The notes under the pieces: generated by a model
What the model was told of the DNA's origin: nothing
The model's database searches: none
The model's input: the letters and a program-made list of their open reading frames with translations, nothing else
Program-made: the position numbers and the translations under genes
Shown: positions 10,392 through 23,150 of the stretch, one piece after another
Numbering within the stretch: the first letter of the stretch is position 1
How the letters are laid out: every line of letters begins with the position of its first letter
Assembly: GCA_914767715.1 (NCBI GenBank)
Contig: OU612065.1
Span: 34,288,001-34,352,000 of the forward strand
DNA from: Membranipora membranacea
Taxonomy: Eukaryota; Bryozoa; Gymnolaemata; Cheilostomatida; Membraniporidae
Direction: 5' to 3'
DNA: 64,000 nucleotides

Positions 10392-10960
10392 GTAAATCAG
10401 ACGTGTTGATCCATTCCCATTTCTCTCTGTTTTTGCTGTTATTTTCGCCTTGTCAGTTAGATGTGCCAATTTATTTAATAAAATATCAAATTGAGGTTGA
10501 TTTGTAAAATCCAAATGCAAGCTGTATAAAATTGATCCTCAGCAGGCTAACCATAAATACTATATCCTCTAGGGTTTTGGTATTCTGCATGATAATAATA
10601 ACAATAAAGTTTTTGCCAAATTTGATAGCTGGTAGTTTTGGAGTTGTCGGCACCTAGTTCTTAGGAAAGGCGGAGCATTCTTATTTGTATGCATTTAGGG
10701 TAAGTCAATTTGCATGATATGTGAAAATCTTTGATGAAATTTCTTATCCACAGCAGAGATTGATGGTGGCCACGATTTCATGGCTCAACCAGTTTTCAAA
10801 TTGGATTGTGGCTTTTGCCATTTTAGGGCGACTCTCATGATATATACAAACTTACCCTGTTTTTGTATTTTGTAATGTAGCCTAAGATCACTCAGTCTCC
10901 CAGCAGGTACATCTTCCCTTTAAAAACAACTAAGTATAATAAACTTTGAGATAACCTTGA
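10392..10960 (+). repeat. A-type intron blocks with vestigial B exon
   Basis: Non-coding, with the same block order as 1944-2529, an ATAATAATAACAATAAAG tract near 10594, and the third 26-nt B vestige at 10881-10906. Confidence 0.6.
10881..10906 (+). pseudogene. 26-nt vestige of a type-B LRR exon
   Basis: Third copy of the head-tail B-exon fusion with AG and GT edges. It is identical in the 26 nt to the copy at 2434. Confidence 0.5.
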
Positions 10961-11633
10961 AGTTTCATCAAATATCAGGAGTCGGCGGCACAAAGCTCCC
11001 TCTGTTTTCACTTAAACTTATTTAAGGTTTTGAATGAGTAGGTCCAAAATCAGGACTGGAGTAAAGTCATAGATTCAAACAATTGTCAAAACTCCATGGA
11101 AAACTTCATAGCTACACTTCAAGCTATCAAAAAAGCACATGGATTAGATTTTAAACCGCCTTGGATGACAACCGAATCGTACTCACTCACATAGGAACAT
11201 ACCCAACTTCATCGTAAGGTGAAAAGGATCCCTATAACCTAGTACTCAAGAAAAATTATCAGAAATTACAAATTATGTTTTAAATTAAGAATGCTAAAAG
11301 AGTTTATTTTGCACACAAATTTGAGTCATGTAAGAACAACAAAAAATGATAAAATATCAGAAAAATCATCACTAAGAGCGAGACAAAAGATAGTAATTTA
11401 ATGATTAAAAAGGATGGTTCTGAGATCACTGATCAATTAGATACTGCTGAAAAGTTTCACCAGTTTTTTTGGGAGTATTGGGTCGTCACTAGCTAATGAT
11501 TTACCAGAAACTTCATGTGCTTATGAGGGCTCCGGAAAATTTGATGAAATTTGTTTTTAGAGATTAAATCTGTAATTAGCAAGCTGGAGACAAAGGAAGC
11601 CAAAGGGTGCGATTTAATTAGCGCATGTACAAT
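10961..11633 (+). mobile_element. Decayed LINE linker fragment, third copy
   Basis: Nearly identical to 2530-3185, sharing its in-frame stops. It ends abruptly at about 11637, where the sequence jumps to the B-type spacer (TTTACTGACAATTTTAGTTAGC), which marks a duplication breakpoint. Confidence 0.6.
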
Positions 11634-12775
11634 AAAAAGATTTACTGACAATTTTAGTTAGCTGCAAACGATATTCCGCTAATAAAACTTGCAGATACTA
11701 TAAATGGCAAAAAGATTTTCCCATATAATAATTCATACATTACTATCAATCTATTTATAAGCAGTCATGTACTCTCCAAATATTACCAGACACCATAATA
11801 GGTTGATACACTGCAAGATGGATTACAAAGTCTCTAGGGGATGGTTTCAATAAGAGACTCAAAACATCTCTTATAGCTTCAAAATTCAGCTATTAATAGA
11901 TAGACAGACATAATGTTTCCCATCGTTCAGTAAGTGTTTGTATTGCTGTTTGTCCGGTTTTTTTATATCAGCAAACTTTGAAAAATAGAAATTAGAGAAG
12001 AAATTTGAGAATATCAAATTTTATTTTACATCCAAAATATATAATCCCCTTTGTTAGCGCTTACCTGTCTCAAAGTTGTAGGCTGGGCATGTTACAGTGA
12101 CCAGGTTATCTTTTTGTTAAGCCAATGCAGAATCACAACCCAAGGCCTGCAGGTCAGATTCACTTTCTCCCATCTCTATCCAGGTTAATAGATCACCCAA
12201 AAGTGATTCCGTACATGTGCTCCATTTTGGCGCCAAACATCTCATAAAAGTTTGCTTACATTGATACGGAAGAATTGAGTGAGACTCTCATAAACAATGC
12301 CCTATACTATCAAACAATAATTACTGATAAATAAATTTACTAATTCTCCTCAGTAAATAGTAATTATTTTTGAAAAACATTATAGCTGCACATTCCTCAG
12401 CTATATTTGACTCTGCGGATGGATTTTTGAAAGCTAATCTTCTATATTTAAAAGAAAGTAAAATATGAAAAACTGTAGTAATACAATACATTTGACTACT
12501 CATTCTTTTCCCGAGTGCAATTTTTAGTTATGTTACAATGGCTAGGCTCGATGTGATAACCATAATGTCAAAGTTATTAGGATGTAAATTTGAGCATAGC
12601 AAATTGGTAAAAGTAATTTGCATTTTTTGTCCCTAATATTACCCCCCACACAAGAAAACCGCTGCATGTGTAGTAACAAGTCTCTATAATGATGTTGGAC
12701 CCGAACCGCAGGCCACCTTCAAATCTGAGGTGCTCATACTCTAAACCTTTCACACGGGGTTATAGGCTTTAAATT
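11634..12775. repeat. B-unit spacer with decayed minus-strand exon
   Basis: Start of the B-type unit. It is a paralogue of 16,157-17,040 and 35,000-36,090. It contains the empty TTAA site at about 11893-11896 (CAGCTATTAATAGATAG) and, at about 12065-12245 on the minus strand, a decayed copy of the candidate exon listed at 19611-19791 with a TAA in its frame. Otherwise no gene is seen. Confidence 0.6.
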
Positions 12776-13430
12776 GTTTTTTTTAATGTTTAACAAAATT
12801 AGCCGTCAAGAAAAAACTGAAAAAGGGAAAAAACTCAATCAAGATGGCGAAAAAAATAATCAGAACATCAACATTTGAATAATTTATAATTGAGTATTGA
12901 ACATAAATTAAATGGTATATTGTTAAAAGTATAGATGATATCATATTAACTAAGAATTTATTTGATGTTAGGTGTAGCTTGAACATGTCTCTCATATTAA
13001 AAATGCGCGAAAAATTAGAATTTTCTAACATAAATGGTGGAGATGTCTTGTTTATCAATTGATGTCCAGTTATGCTAGTAAAATATATCTTGAGCACTGG
13101 TAGATGTAGAAGGTGTAATGACCCTGATAATCCGTTAGTTGGTACCAGGTGATTAGGGATCTTTTGTATATTACATATCAACCTGAAGGCTCTCTTCTGG
13201 AGTAAATATATGTCCTTTAGTATATAGTTTGGTGATAGGTTGTAGTAAATATGGATACCACTTATGATGTGGCAAAAAATTAAATGATGGTAAAGTATAA
13301 AAGATGTTTTGTTGTCAAAAAACGCCTACAAAGTTGTTATAGTGTAATTGCCTTTGCTTCCTTTTAACGGACTAAGGAAACATGGTCATGCCATGTTAGC
13401 CTGTCATTCATGATGAAACCTAACAGTTTT
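12776..13430 (-). mobile_element. 3' fragment of a jockey/CR1-like LINE
   Basis: The minus-strand reading gives the region after the RT catalytic core: NDRLTWHDHV near 13410, then LICNIQ, LVPTN, SGSLHLLHLPVLKIYFTSI and the end at about 12783 (132 codons open from 13181). Stops lie upstream. The same fragment sits in the intron before each B exon, so it was present in the ancestral B unit. It has no RT active site and is inactive. Confidence 0.65.
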
Positions 13431-13492
13431 TTTCAGGCTTTATCAACAGACTAACTGGTTCAGACTGACATTATCAGGGGATTATCAACTGA

Positions 13493-14493
<1,001 letters not shown>

Positions 14494-14497
14494 TCAA

Positions 14498-16156
14498 AGT
14501 GTTTGTAAAGGGAACAGGTTTTTGGTATCATTCTAGAGCTCTCAGTCTAGTTTAGAACATTATGCTATGTCCAAAAGCAGCCTGTGGCCCAGTTAAGAAT
14601 TATTTTCACTCAAAGTTGGGATGAGAAGGTACTAAAAAGGTACTATTTTTCTCCTTTGGAGTTGTGATCACTTGTAGAAAATAGTACCTTTTTAGTACCT
14701 TAGATTATAATGGGAATATACAGTATCTCGTAAATAAGACTTTTTGTTATGACACAGTGGTTTTGATATTCCCTGCATACAATATTAAACCCCACAGAAT
14801 TTATCTATTGAATGAGTGAGTGAATACAATGCAAAGTTAATCTGTCCCATGTTATGTGGCTTTGCTGGTAAAATGGGATGGTGTATAAAATTTCATAATT
14901 GAATGACAAAGCAAACGATCGAAATCAAGCACAGCTAAAATTACAACTCTAGCTCATCCGACAGCGAGAGTGAAAATTATAGGGAGATTAACAGATCCAG
15001 TGAGAGCGAGATTGAATATCATTCAGGAGGCAATTGTAGCAAATCGACGTCGGGTCAATGTGATTATCATAGGGAAAATGTCCCTGAGGTAGTCACACCA
15101 CTCAAGTTTAAATCTGTATGATTTCGGCCACTTGAAATAACCCACAGTGCTTTGACAGATACAACATTTTCTGTTAACCATGGTTACCGTTCGAGATAGA
15201 AATTGGCAACATAAAGGCAGATCAATACATCACTAAAGGATTTCAAGGGTTTGTTTATATTTATTTGATGAATAAATGAGATTGTGGCTACATGGATTGT
15301 ATTGAAGATTATAAATACTAAGATATGACATTCCAATCAAACTCTGTCTTCAGCCATTATGCTTTATGATTATTGGCTTTCAATAGAATTTCAATGGAAG
15401 ATACAAAATTTACACATGTAGACTGGATGTTTTTCTAATTTGCACAAAAATCTAAAATAATTTGTTTTTAAATCTCGACATTTCATGCATTAGGATGATG
15501 TTAAAATCCAAATCATGCGATGATTAATACTGAGTGATTTGAAGTTTTGAGAATCTTTACAACAATCTTTGCAAATATTCTGATGTTTGGACTCACAAGA
15601 TTTTCTCGGGTAAACTTTGTTGTTTACATCAAAAACTGGAATTTACAAGTCACATAGTAGATTGAAGTAAATAAAATTGTCATCTAGTTATTTCGGACTT
15701 CAGGGTGATGAAAAATGTAAATGAATTTGACTGCCTCCTAAAGAGAGGAGTATTGATAATCGTGTAAGCAGTGGAATACCTTGAGAAACTTTTTATATTA
15801 TTTTACGTCAGATCTTGTCCATCTGTGCATCACAGATACTCAGCACATCTAAACATGGACTATCAATATTACTGACAGAGTGCAGCAGGCCATATGAGAA
15901 CCTATGTCAAAGCACACATCAGTCACTAAGGAAATTATTTTGTCGAGTTTTTGAGTTAATTCATCAGTATGGATCTTATTTGGGAGGCTAGTGTTGGATA
16001 TTATCGCAAGATTTGGTACTAACCATAAAGCATTGTATGGACCATTTTTAGTAACCCTGAAGACTTATTTTTCATGCAAATGCATGTGTGATAGCTGTCT
16101 TAATCTCATTTCAAGCTCAAAAATGATACCAAGAACCCTGTTCCTTTACAAACACT
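14498..16156. mobile_element. TTAA-site DNA element, copy 1 (piggyBac-like)
   Basis: The 1659-bp element has inverted ends starting AGTGTTTGTAAAGG on both sides (right end ...CCTTTACAAACACT). It is flanked by TCAA at 14494-14497 and TTAA at 16157-16160. The paralogous empty site near 11893 has a single TTAA, so the target duplication is TTAA with one base changed. It is the reverse complement of 40154-42093, lacking about 0.5 kb of that copy's interior. Around 14950-15110 there is a short acidic/Ser-rich open stretch (SSSDSESENYRE), but no transposase was recognised. TTAA duplication is the hallmark of piggyBac-type elements; the family call is inference. Confidence 0.75.
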
Positions 16157-16160
16157 TTAA

Positions 16161-17045
16161 TAGATAGACAGACATAATGTTTCCCATCATTTAGTATGTG
16201 TTTGCATTGCTGTTTGTCCGGTTTTTTTATATCAGCAAACTTTGAAAAAAAGAAATTCGAGAAGAAATTTGAGAATATCAAATTTTATTTTACATCCAAA
16301 ATATATAATCCCCTTTGTTAGAACTTACCTGTCTCAAAGTTGTAGGCTGGGCATGTTACAGAGACCAGGTTATCTTTTTGTTAAGCCAATGCAGAATCAC
16401 AACCCAAGGCCTGCAGGTCAGATTCACTTTCTCCCATCTCTTTCCAGGTTAATAGATCACCCAATAGTGATTCCGTACATGTGCTCCATTTTGGCGCCAA
16501 ACATCTCATAAAAGTTTGTTTACATTGATACGGAAGAATTTGATGTCAGGAGTGGGACTCTCATAAACAATGCCCTATACTATCAAACAATAATTACTGA
16601 TAAATAAATTTACTAATTTTTCTCAGTAAATAGTGATTATTTTTTGATAAACATTATAGCTGCACATTCCTCCGCTATATTTGACTCTGCGGATGGATTT
16701 TTGAAAGCTTATTTTCTATATTTAAAAGAAAGTAAAATATGAAAAACTGTAGGAATACAATACATTTGACTACTCATTCTTTTCCCGAGTTCAGTTTTTA
16801 GTTATATTACAATGGCTAGGCTCGATGTGATTACCATGATGTCAAAGTTATTAGGATGTAAATTTGAGCATAGCAAATTGGTAAAAGTAACTTGCCTTTC
16901 TTGTCCCTAATATTACCCCCCACACAAGAAAACTGCTGCATGTGTAGTAACAAGGCTCTATAATGAATGCTGGACCTGAACCGCAGGCCACCTTCAAATC
17001 TGAGGTGCTCATACTCTAAACCTTTGACACGGGGTTATAGGCTTA
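16161..17045. repeat. B-unit spacer with decayed minus-strand exon
   Basis: Paralogue of 11,897-12,775. The minus-strand candidate exon at about 16329-16508 keeps its donor but has a TAA in frame. The 89-codon + strand reading across it is a shadow. Confidence 0.55.
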
Positions 17046-17049
17046 AACT

Positions 17050-17700
17050 TGTTTTTTTAAATGTTTTACAAAATTAGCTGTCGAGAAAAAACTAAAAAAG
17101 GGAAAAAATCAATCAAGATGGCGAAAGAAATAATCAGAACATCAACATTTGAATAATTTATAATTGAGTATTGGAACATAAATTAAATGGTATATTGTTA
17201 AAGGTAGATGCTATCATATTAACTAAGAAGTTATTTGAAGTTAGGTGTAGCTTGAACATGTCTCTCATATTAAAAATGCGCGAAAAATTAGAATTTTCTA
17301 ACATAAATGGTGGACATGTCTTGTTTACCAATTGATGTCCAGTTATGCTAGTAAAATATATGTTGAGCACTGGTAGATGTAGAAGGTGTAATGACCCTGA
17401 TAATTCATTAGTTGGTACCAGGTGATAAGGAATGATTTGTATATTACATATCAACCTGAAGGCTCTCTTCTGGAGTAAAAATATGTCCTTTAGTATATAG
17501 TTTGGTGATAGGTTGTATAGTAAATATGGATACTACTTATGATGTGGCAAAAAATTAAATGATGGTAAAGTATAAAAGATGTTTTGTTGTCAAAAAACGC
17601 CTACAAAGTTGTTATAGTGTAATTGCCTTTGCTTCCTTTTAACGGACTAAGGAAACATGGTCATGCCATGTTAGCCTGTCATTGATGATGAAACCTAACC
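17050..17700 (-). mobile_element. 3' LINE fragment upstream of B4
   Basis: Same fragment as 12776-13430. The open stretch 17158-17454 covers ICNIQ to NNIPFN. The frame differs from that of 12.8 kb near its end because of small indels. Inactive. Confidence 0.6.
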
Positions 17701-17853
17701 GTTTTCATTCAGGCTTTATCAACAGACTAACTGGTTCAGACTGACATTAGTAGGGGAATGTGAACTGATTTGCTGACTATTTTTATAATAAATACTGTAA
17801 AAAAATACATTTACCTAATCTTATCATAACACTATATGTGTTCTCTTTTATAG

Positions 17854-17895
17854 TCTAGGATCTCTGACCAGCCTAAAGGAGCTGTTGTTAGCATA
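17854..17895 (+). pseudogene. Truncated type-B LRR exon
   Basis: After TTTTATAG the reading is [14 protein letters not shown] followed by TAG. The remaining two thirds of the exon and the donor are missing, and the sequence jumps to CTGTTGGTGATAGGTGG. The same truncation occurs at 50928-50970, so that copy comes from duplication. Confidence 0.75.
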
Positions 17896-18212
17896 GCTGT
17901 TGGTGATAGGTGGTTTTGGTATGACAACACCTGAGAGTTAGAATCTAAAATACAAATATAGAATTTATTGTAAAGTCATAGATACCGAAGCACAACCCAA
18001 GTATTTACATTAAATCTGAGGTGCTCATATTCTCAAAAGATTTCATGCAGGGTTGGGCTTAAGCTAGTTCAGGCTTGATCAACAGTCTAACTGGTTCAGA
18101 CTGACATTATCAGGGGATTATCAACTGATTTACTGACTATCCCTATAAAAAATACTACATAAAAATACATTACCGAATCTTATCACATCACAATCTGTGT
18201 TCTCTGTTATAG
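17896..18212. repeat. Spacer before B5
   Basis: No gene is seen. It holds the block GGTGCTCATATTCTC and GGTTCAGACTGACATTATC found before B exons, ending in CTCTGTTATAG. Confidence 0.55.
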
Positions 18213-18353
18213 TCTAGGAACACTGACCAGCCTGGAAGTGCTGACTTTAGAAGATAATAAAACACTGACAGAGTTACCAGATGAGATCAGGGGATTGAAG
18301 AGTCTACGGACATTAAAAGTATCAAAGTGTGGCCTCACCAGTCTGACAAGCAG
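18213..18353 (+). CDS. LRR cassette exon B5
   Basis: Open 141-bp exon reading [37 protein letters not shown] and SKCGLTSLTS. The terminal LTS replaces LPS (CCA to ACA), removing the LRR proline; B11 shares this. Donor GTAAATAT. Frame and phase intact. Confidence 0.83.
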
Positions 18354-19598
18354 GTAAATATATGTATTTATATACATTCATTACATATTGAGTTTGAGTC
18401 GCTTTAAGAACATATTGATGTACACTCAAAGAACTTATGTATATATAAATAAATAAATATATAAATATATGTATATATATATAAATTCATTGCATGTTGA
18501 GTTTAAGAACTCTAAGAACTTATTGATGTGTGCTGAATCTCAAGCTCTAAACTGAAAATATTGCATTATGAGACTGGTGTGTAGAATACAATTACCAACA
18601 AGGTGACCCTCGATTGCAATTTTTTGTCAAATTTTTATAGCACTGTAGGACGTAAATATTAACTGCATGATATTGTCATAAACCAACTTTATGGCAGGAT
18701 ATTAAGGATTTGTCTTAAGTGCTGTTGGTCAGAGTTTTGGGTATACCAATTCGCCAGATCTGCGAGTGATAGAATTTACAATACAAGTATGGAATTTATG
18801 GAATCCTACTGATATGCAAAGTATGCCTGGAATCGTCAATATGATATACGTATTAGATTTCATTCCTTTTTAGGGCAGTTGTGTGCAATATAAACATATA
18901 GGAATGGAAAGTGATATACCTACTCAAGAATATTATGAAGATCATCTTTAGGATCATATCCCCTTGTAAAAATCACTGACCCAGCTTTGTTGCCAGTATT
19001 ATAGGAGTTGCTTGCACCGATGTGTTTGTATACGCTGTTTGTCAGGTTTTTGGATAAGCCAACCGCAAGGAATATTGATAATAGAAAAGGCAATTTCAAA
19101 TATCGTAGCCTATTGACCGTTGGTGTGCAGTCTTTGTATTAAACCTGTTGCCAAACATCTCTGGGCATCACTGCCAAGAAAATTTATGTTGTAAGGTAGG
19201 AATTAATGAGCTATTTTTTAGTTAGCTGCAAACGATATTTCGCTAATAAATAAAACTTGCAGATACTTTAAATGGCAAAAAGATTTTCCTATATAAATTG
19301 TAAAACTAATAATTCATACATTACTATCAATCTATTTATAAGCGGTCATATACTCTCCAAATATTGCCAGACACCAAACTCCAGGGGATGGTTTCAATAA
19401 GAGACTCAAACATCTCTTATAGCTTCAAAATTCAGCAATAAATAGATAGACAGACATAATATTTCCCATCATCCAGTAAGTGTTTGCATTGCTGTTTGTC
19501 CGGTTATTTTATATCAGCAAGCTTTGAAAAATAGAAATTAGAGAAGAAATTTGAGAATATAAAATTTTATTTTACATCCAAAATATACAATCCCCTTT
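18354..19598. repeat. B-unit downstream spacer
   Basis: Non-coding. AT-rich tract near 18440-18480, then blocks shared with 24,690-25,080, 34,110-35,360, 44,190-45,400 and 51,430-52,640. No gene is recognised. Confidence 0.6.
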
Positions 19599-19610
19599 TT
19601 TAGAACTTAC

Positions 19611-19791
19611 CTGTTCCCAAGTTGTAGGCTGGGCATGTTACAGAGAGCAGGTTATCTTTCTGTTTAGCCAATACAGAATGACAACCCAAGGCCTGCAGGT
19701 CAGATTCACTTTCTCCCATCTCTTTCCAGGTTAATAGATCACCCAATAGTGATTCCGTACATGTGCTCCATTTTGGCACCAAACATCTCAT
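19611..19791 (-). CDS. Candidate minus-strand coding exon with splice donor (copy 1)
   Basis: From ATG at 19791 the frame is open for 60 codons (MRCLVPKWSTCTESLLGDLL at the start, TCPAYNLG at the end). It runs into a strong donor, ACAG|GTAAGTTC, on the minus strand at 19610-19611. The frame is also open upstream of the ATG for about 14 codons (YQCRQTF), so this may be an internal exon. Four copies in the window keep the frame (35377, 45420, 52655) and two are broken (about 12065 and 16329). I do not recognise the protein. It could be an exon of a gene, or of a DNA transposon carried in the B unit. Confidence 0.4.
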
Positions 19792-20318
19792 AAAAGTTTG
19801 TCTATATTGATAAGGAAGAATTTGATGTCAGGAGTGGGACTCTCATAAACAATGCCCTATACTATCAAACAATAATTACTGATAAATAAATTTACTAATT
19901 TTTCTCAGTAAATAGTGATTATTTTTTTAAAAACATTATAGCTGCACATTCCTCCGCTATATTTGACTCTGGATTTTTGAAAGCTTATTTTCTATATTTA
20001 AAAGAAAGTAAAATATGAAAAACTGTAGTAATACAATACATTTGACTACTCATTCTTTTCCCGAGTTCAGTTTTTAGTTATATTACAATGGCTAGGCTCG
20101 ATGTGATTACCATGATGTCGAAGTTATTAGGATGTAAATTTGAGCATAGCAAATTGGTAAAAGTAACTTGCCTTTTTTGTCCCTAATATTACCCCCCCCC
20201 CCCACACAAGAAAACTGCTGCATGTGTAGTAACAAGTCTCTATAATGAATGCTGGACCTGAACCGCAGGCCACCTTCAAATCTGAGGTGCTCATACTCTA
20301 AACCTTTGACACGAGGTT
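19792..20318. repeat. B-unit spacer
   Basis: No gene is seen. It contains a poly-C tract near 20191-20202 and ends at the LINE insertion point (ACGAGGTTAT). It is a paralogue of 45,601-46,128. Confidence 0.55.
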
Positions 20319-20459
20319 ATATGTATGTATGTATGTCATTGTATTCATCTCATTCACTGAGAAATAAATTGTTTGTGTAATGTGCTCTGGGTAAAAACTT
20401 ATAAAATATTGCACCAAAAATAATAAAAAGATATAATAAAAGACACACAATCTATTTAG

Positions 20460-22673
20460 TTATCTAGTAAAGAGTATACTATTCAAAAGTCTGACAGTTT
20501 CCGCCCTGTAACATTTGGCACGGGTTTGAACTCTGTGTCTTATGGCAGTGTAACGACCTGATGGAAGTTGGTCAAGTATCAGTACAGGCTCGCTGGAGGT
20601 GGCAACCATTCGAAGACTTTTAGTCTTCAGTTTACTAATGTAAAGTTCTTCGAGGGGCGTAAAGCTTAGGTCACCTGAGAGATATTCAACAGATTTTATG
20701 ACAGACCTAACTTTTCTCTTTGAATCAGCTGACATGTGTTGGTATAAGACCACAAGATGGTAGCTTAGGATGGATTCGATAAAAGACTTATAGCAGGTGT
20801 TAATCAGTTTCTCGTTAACTCCTAGATGATAGAGTTTCGATATGATATAGAGTCTTTGTCGAGCCTTCTTGGTGGTTTTGACAGTATTAGCTGAGAAGTC
20901 AAGTTTTTTGGTGACTATGGTCCCGAGGTAGGTGAACTGATCTACTTGTTCAATCTCGCTGTTGTTAATTACGAGTGCTGGCTCCGTAGGGTCATCTCGG
21001 TAGTTGCACATGATTAGCTCTTTAGTCTTTTTGGCGTTCAGGATGAGGTCATTATCAGCACACCATTGGCTGACGGAGTCTGCAGCAGATTGAAGATCGG
21101 AGGTAGCATTAGCAGAGAGGAGCTTCATAATAACAGTATCATCGGCATACTTAACTAGTCTGATGTTTTCACTAGTTTTCGGCATGTCAACGACATACAG
21201 AGAGAAGAGGAGAGGACTGATCACGCAGCCTTGAGGGCTGCCAGTCGATGTACATATTGATGCTGAGGTATTTAGAGTCGTTTGAACACGCTGTTTACGG
21301 TTGGTTAGAAAATCGAATACCCAATTAGTGATGTTTGGATGAATGTCATAGGTTTGGAGTTTTCTTATCATGGTAGCCGGGTTTATGGTGTTAAATGCGC
21401 TGGAGAAGTCTATAAAGAGTGCTCTCACACTATTCTTAGCATTTCTGTCTAGGTGTTCGGTAACAGTGTCTAATAGAGATATCAACGCATCTTCAGTGGA
21501 TTTGTTAGGCTGATATGCGAACTGAGTGGGATCGTTAAGATTAGGGGCTAAGCGTTTCATTACTAGTTGCTCAAGACACTTCCCAACTACAGAAGTTAAC
21601 GCTATTGAACGAAAATCTTTTGGTTCAACGGCACCTGCACATTTTGGTATGGGTTTGATCGTCGCCGTCTTCCATATCTGAGGCATAGTACCCTGCTGGA
21701 TTGATCTATTGAATATGGTGGTCAACGGCTCAGCTAGGACCGGTGCAGCCGACTTCAGCAGTCGACCAGTGATAGTATCAGGTCCCGGACTCTTGTTGAC
21801 TTTCACACCACGCAGGGTTGCGTACACTTCTTCAAAAGAAAACTCATCAAAAGGCATATCAAGTGGTGGCAAAACAGGCATATCATAGGATTTATCAAAT
21901 CTATTGAAAAAAGAATTCATAGTATCAGCATTTAGAGAGCACCGAGGCACATTATTCTTAAGTTTTAATATAGATTTCAATTGACTCCAAGCTACTCTGC
22001 TATTACTCTGCATCTTACTCTCAATGTCAGAGGCATGTATGTGTTTAGCTTCTCTGATCGCCTTCTGGACTTGAGCTTTCAGTTTATGGTGTTCTGGTGA
22101 ACCAGTGAGGTAGGCAGTGTGCTTATAGCCAATCATCCGGGTGATTCTGGGAGTCATCAATGATTTGTTGTTGGCTGAGAGTCTTATTGTTCTGGATGGA
22201 ATGCAGTTTTCTATGGAGAAGTTCAGGTATTCAACAAATACATCAGTGGCAGTGTTGACATCAGTGGATGAGAGCAGTTCTGACCAGTCGGTGTCATCAA
22301 GACAACTCAGTAGCTTTTTCATGTTCTCATCACTCCACACTTGCTTGGTAACAGTTGATGACTTGCTGGTGAGTGCTCTGTGTTTGTACGTTGGTAATAG
22401 GAACACACAGGCATGATCAGAGTTCCCTAGTTCAGGTAGCTTTGTTGATTTATATGAGTTCTTGATGTTTATATAACACTTATCCAGGATCTTGTCACCT
22501 CTAGTAGTGCATGTCACTTGCTGTTGGAAATGAGGCAGTTGTACATACGAGCTGTTGAAATCACCAAGCACTACGATGGTAGCGTTGGGATTTCCCCTCT
22601 CTAGAGTTTCTATGACGTCATGGATCTTCCTAACATCTTCCTTGACAACCCCACTAGAGGGCGCCACAAACAA
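20460..22673 (-). CDS. LINE endonuclease C-terminus plus reverse transcriptase (737 aa)
   Basis: A long intact ORF. Residues about 34-40 carry the endonuclease motif VVLGDFN and residues about 83-87 NSDHA, the catalytic Asp/His end of an APE-type endonuclease. The RT domain runs from about residue 280 to 590, with KSPGPD, FRSIALTSVVGKCLE, the aspartate motif FIDFSSAFN, GSPQGCVISPLLFSLY and the catalytic KYADDTVIM. The C-terminal part has YLGTIVTKKL and SILSYHLVVLYQHMS. This is the ORF2-type protein of Rex1/CR1-group LINEs. The true start lies upstream: the first third of the endonuclease sits in other frames at 22681-22950, so the copy is frameshifted. Copying would need a complete protein, so it is probably inactive. 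Confidence 0.88.
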   Translation of the reverse strand: MFVAPSSGVVKEDVRKIHDVIETLERGNPNATIVVLGDFNSSYVQLPHFQQQVTCTTRGDKILDKCYINIKNSYKSTKLPELGNSDHACVFLLPTYKHRALTSKSSTVTKQVWSDENMKKLLSCLDDTDWSELLSSTDVNTATDVFVEYLNFSIENCIPSRTIRLSANNKSLMTPRITRMIGYKHTAYLTGSPEHHKLKAQVQKAIREAKHIHASDIESKMQSNSRVAWSQLKSILKLKNNVPRCSLNADTMNSFFNRFDKSYDMPVLPPLDMPFDEFSFEEVYATLRGVKVNKSPGPDTITGRLLKSAAPVLAEPLTTIFNRSIQQGTMPQIWKTATIKPIPKCAGAVEPKDFRSIALTSVVGKCLEQLVMKRLAPNLNDPTQFAYQPNKSTEDALISLLDTVTEHLDRNAKNSVRALFIDFSSAFNTINPATMIRKLQTYDIHPNITNWVFDFLTNRKQRVQTTLNTSASICTSTGSPQGCVISPLLFSLYVVDMPKTSENIRLVKYADDTVIMKLLSANATSDLQSAADSVSQWCADNDLILNAKKTKELIMCNYRDDPTEPALVINNSEIEQVDQFTYLGTIVTKKLDFSANTVKTTKKARQRLYIISKLYHLGVNEKLINTCYKSFIESILSYHLVVLYQHMSADSKRKVRSVIKSVEYLSGDLSFTPLEELYISKLKTKSLRMVATSSEPVLILDQLPSGRYTAIRHRVQTRAKCYRAETVRLLNSILFTR

Positions 22674-22680
22674 TGTACAA

Positions 22681-23150
22681 TTATACTAGTACCACAATGA
22701 TACAAGGGATTTCCCTTGGTAACCAGAATGGCCTTAGTCTGACTGTCATAATCTCTAATGTTCGTTCTGAGTGGGTCGACACAATTGAACCTGAATCGCA
22801 CCACTTATCATTTATGTAAATTAATAAACCACCACCTTGATTTTTATTGGTGGTGGTCTGACTTCTGTCGCACCGAAGAGTCCAAAAGCCATCTAGAGCT
22901 ACCTGAGAGTCTAAGAAAATTGTCATTGAGCCATGTTTCTGTCAAAGCAATCAGACAGCAGTTTTGAAGTTGGTTAGTTTGGAATGCTGCCTCCAGCTGA
23001 TCTACTTTGTTGCATAGTCTGTTGACATTAGACAGGAAGATGCTGGGTAAGGGAGTTCTAATCTTCCCATTACACTTACTGTCTCTTAGTTTTTGTCTTG
23101 CTCCTGATCTCTTCCCTCTTTTCTTACTCCTCAGAATTTCCGGAGATTGA
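22681..23150 (-). pseudogene. Frameshifted 5' part of the LINE ORF (endonuclease N-terminus)
   Basis: The minus-strand reading gives, in separate frames, a basic stretch and LPSIFLSNVNRLCNKVDQLE (about 22985-23050), TETWLND (about 22930-22950), then VALDGFWTLRCDRSQ and GGGLLIYINDKWC (22780-22900). It ends with WLPREIPCIIVV before a frameshift near 22685 into the 737-codon ORF. GGGLLIYIN is the conserved endonuclease core strand. At least two frameshifts separate these pieces. Confidence 0.75.

Noticed and set aside
12321-12503. 60-codon minus-strand frame
   Set aside because: Not preserved in the paralogous spacers, with no motif or splice signal.
22141-22416. + strand frames inside the LINE ORFs (22141, 22758, 48220, 49336; also 7025 and 7041)
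   Set aside because: Shadows of the reverse transcriptase/endonuclease frames, with no motif of their own.
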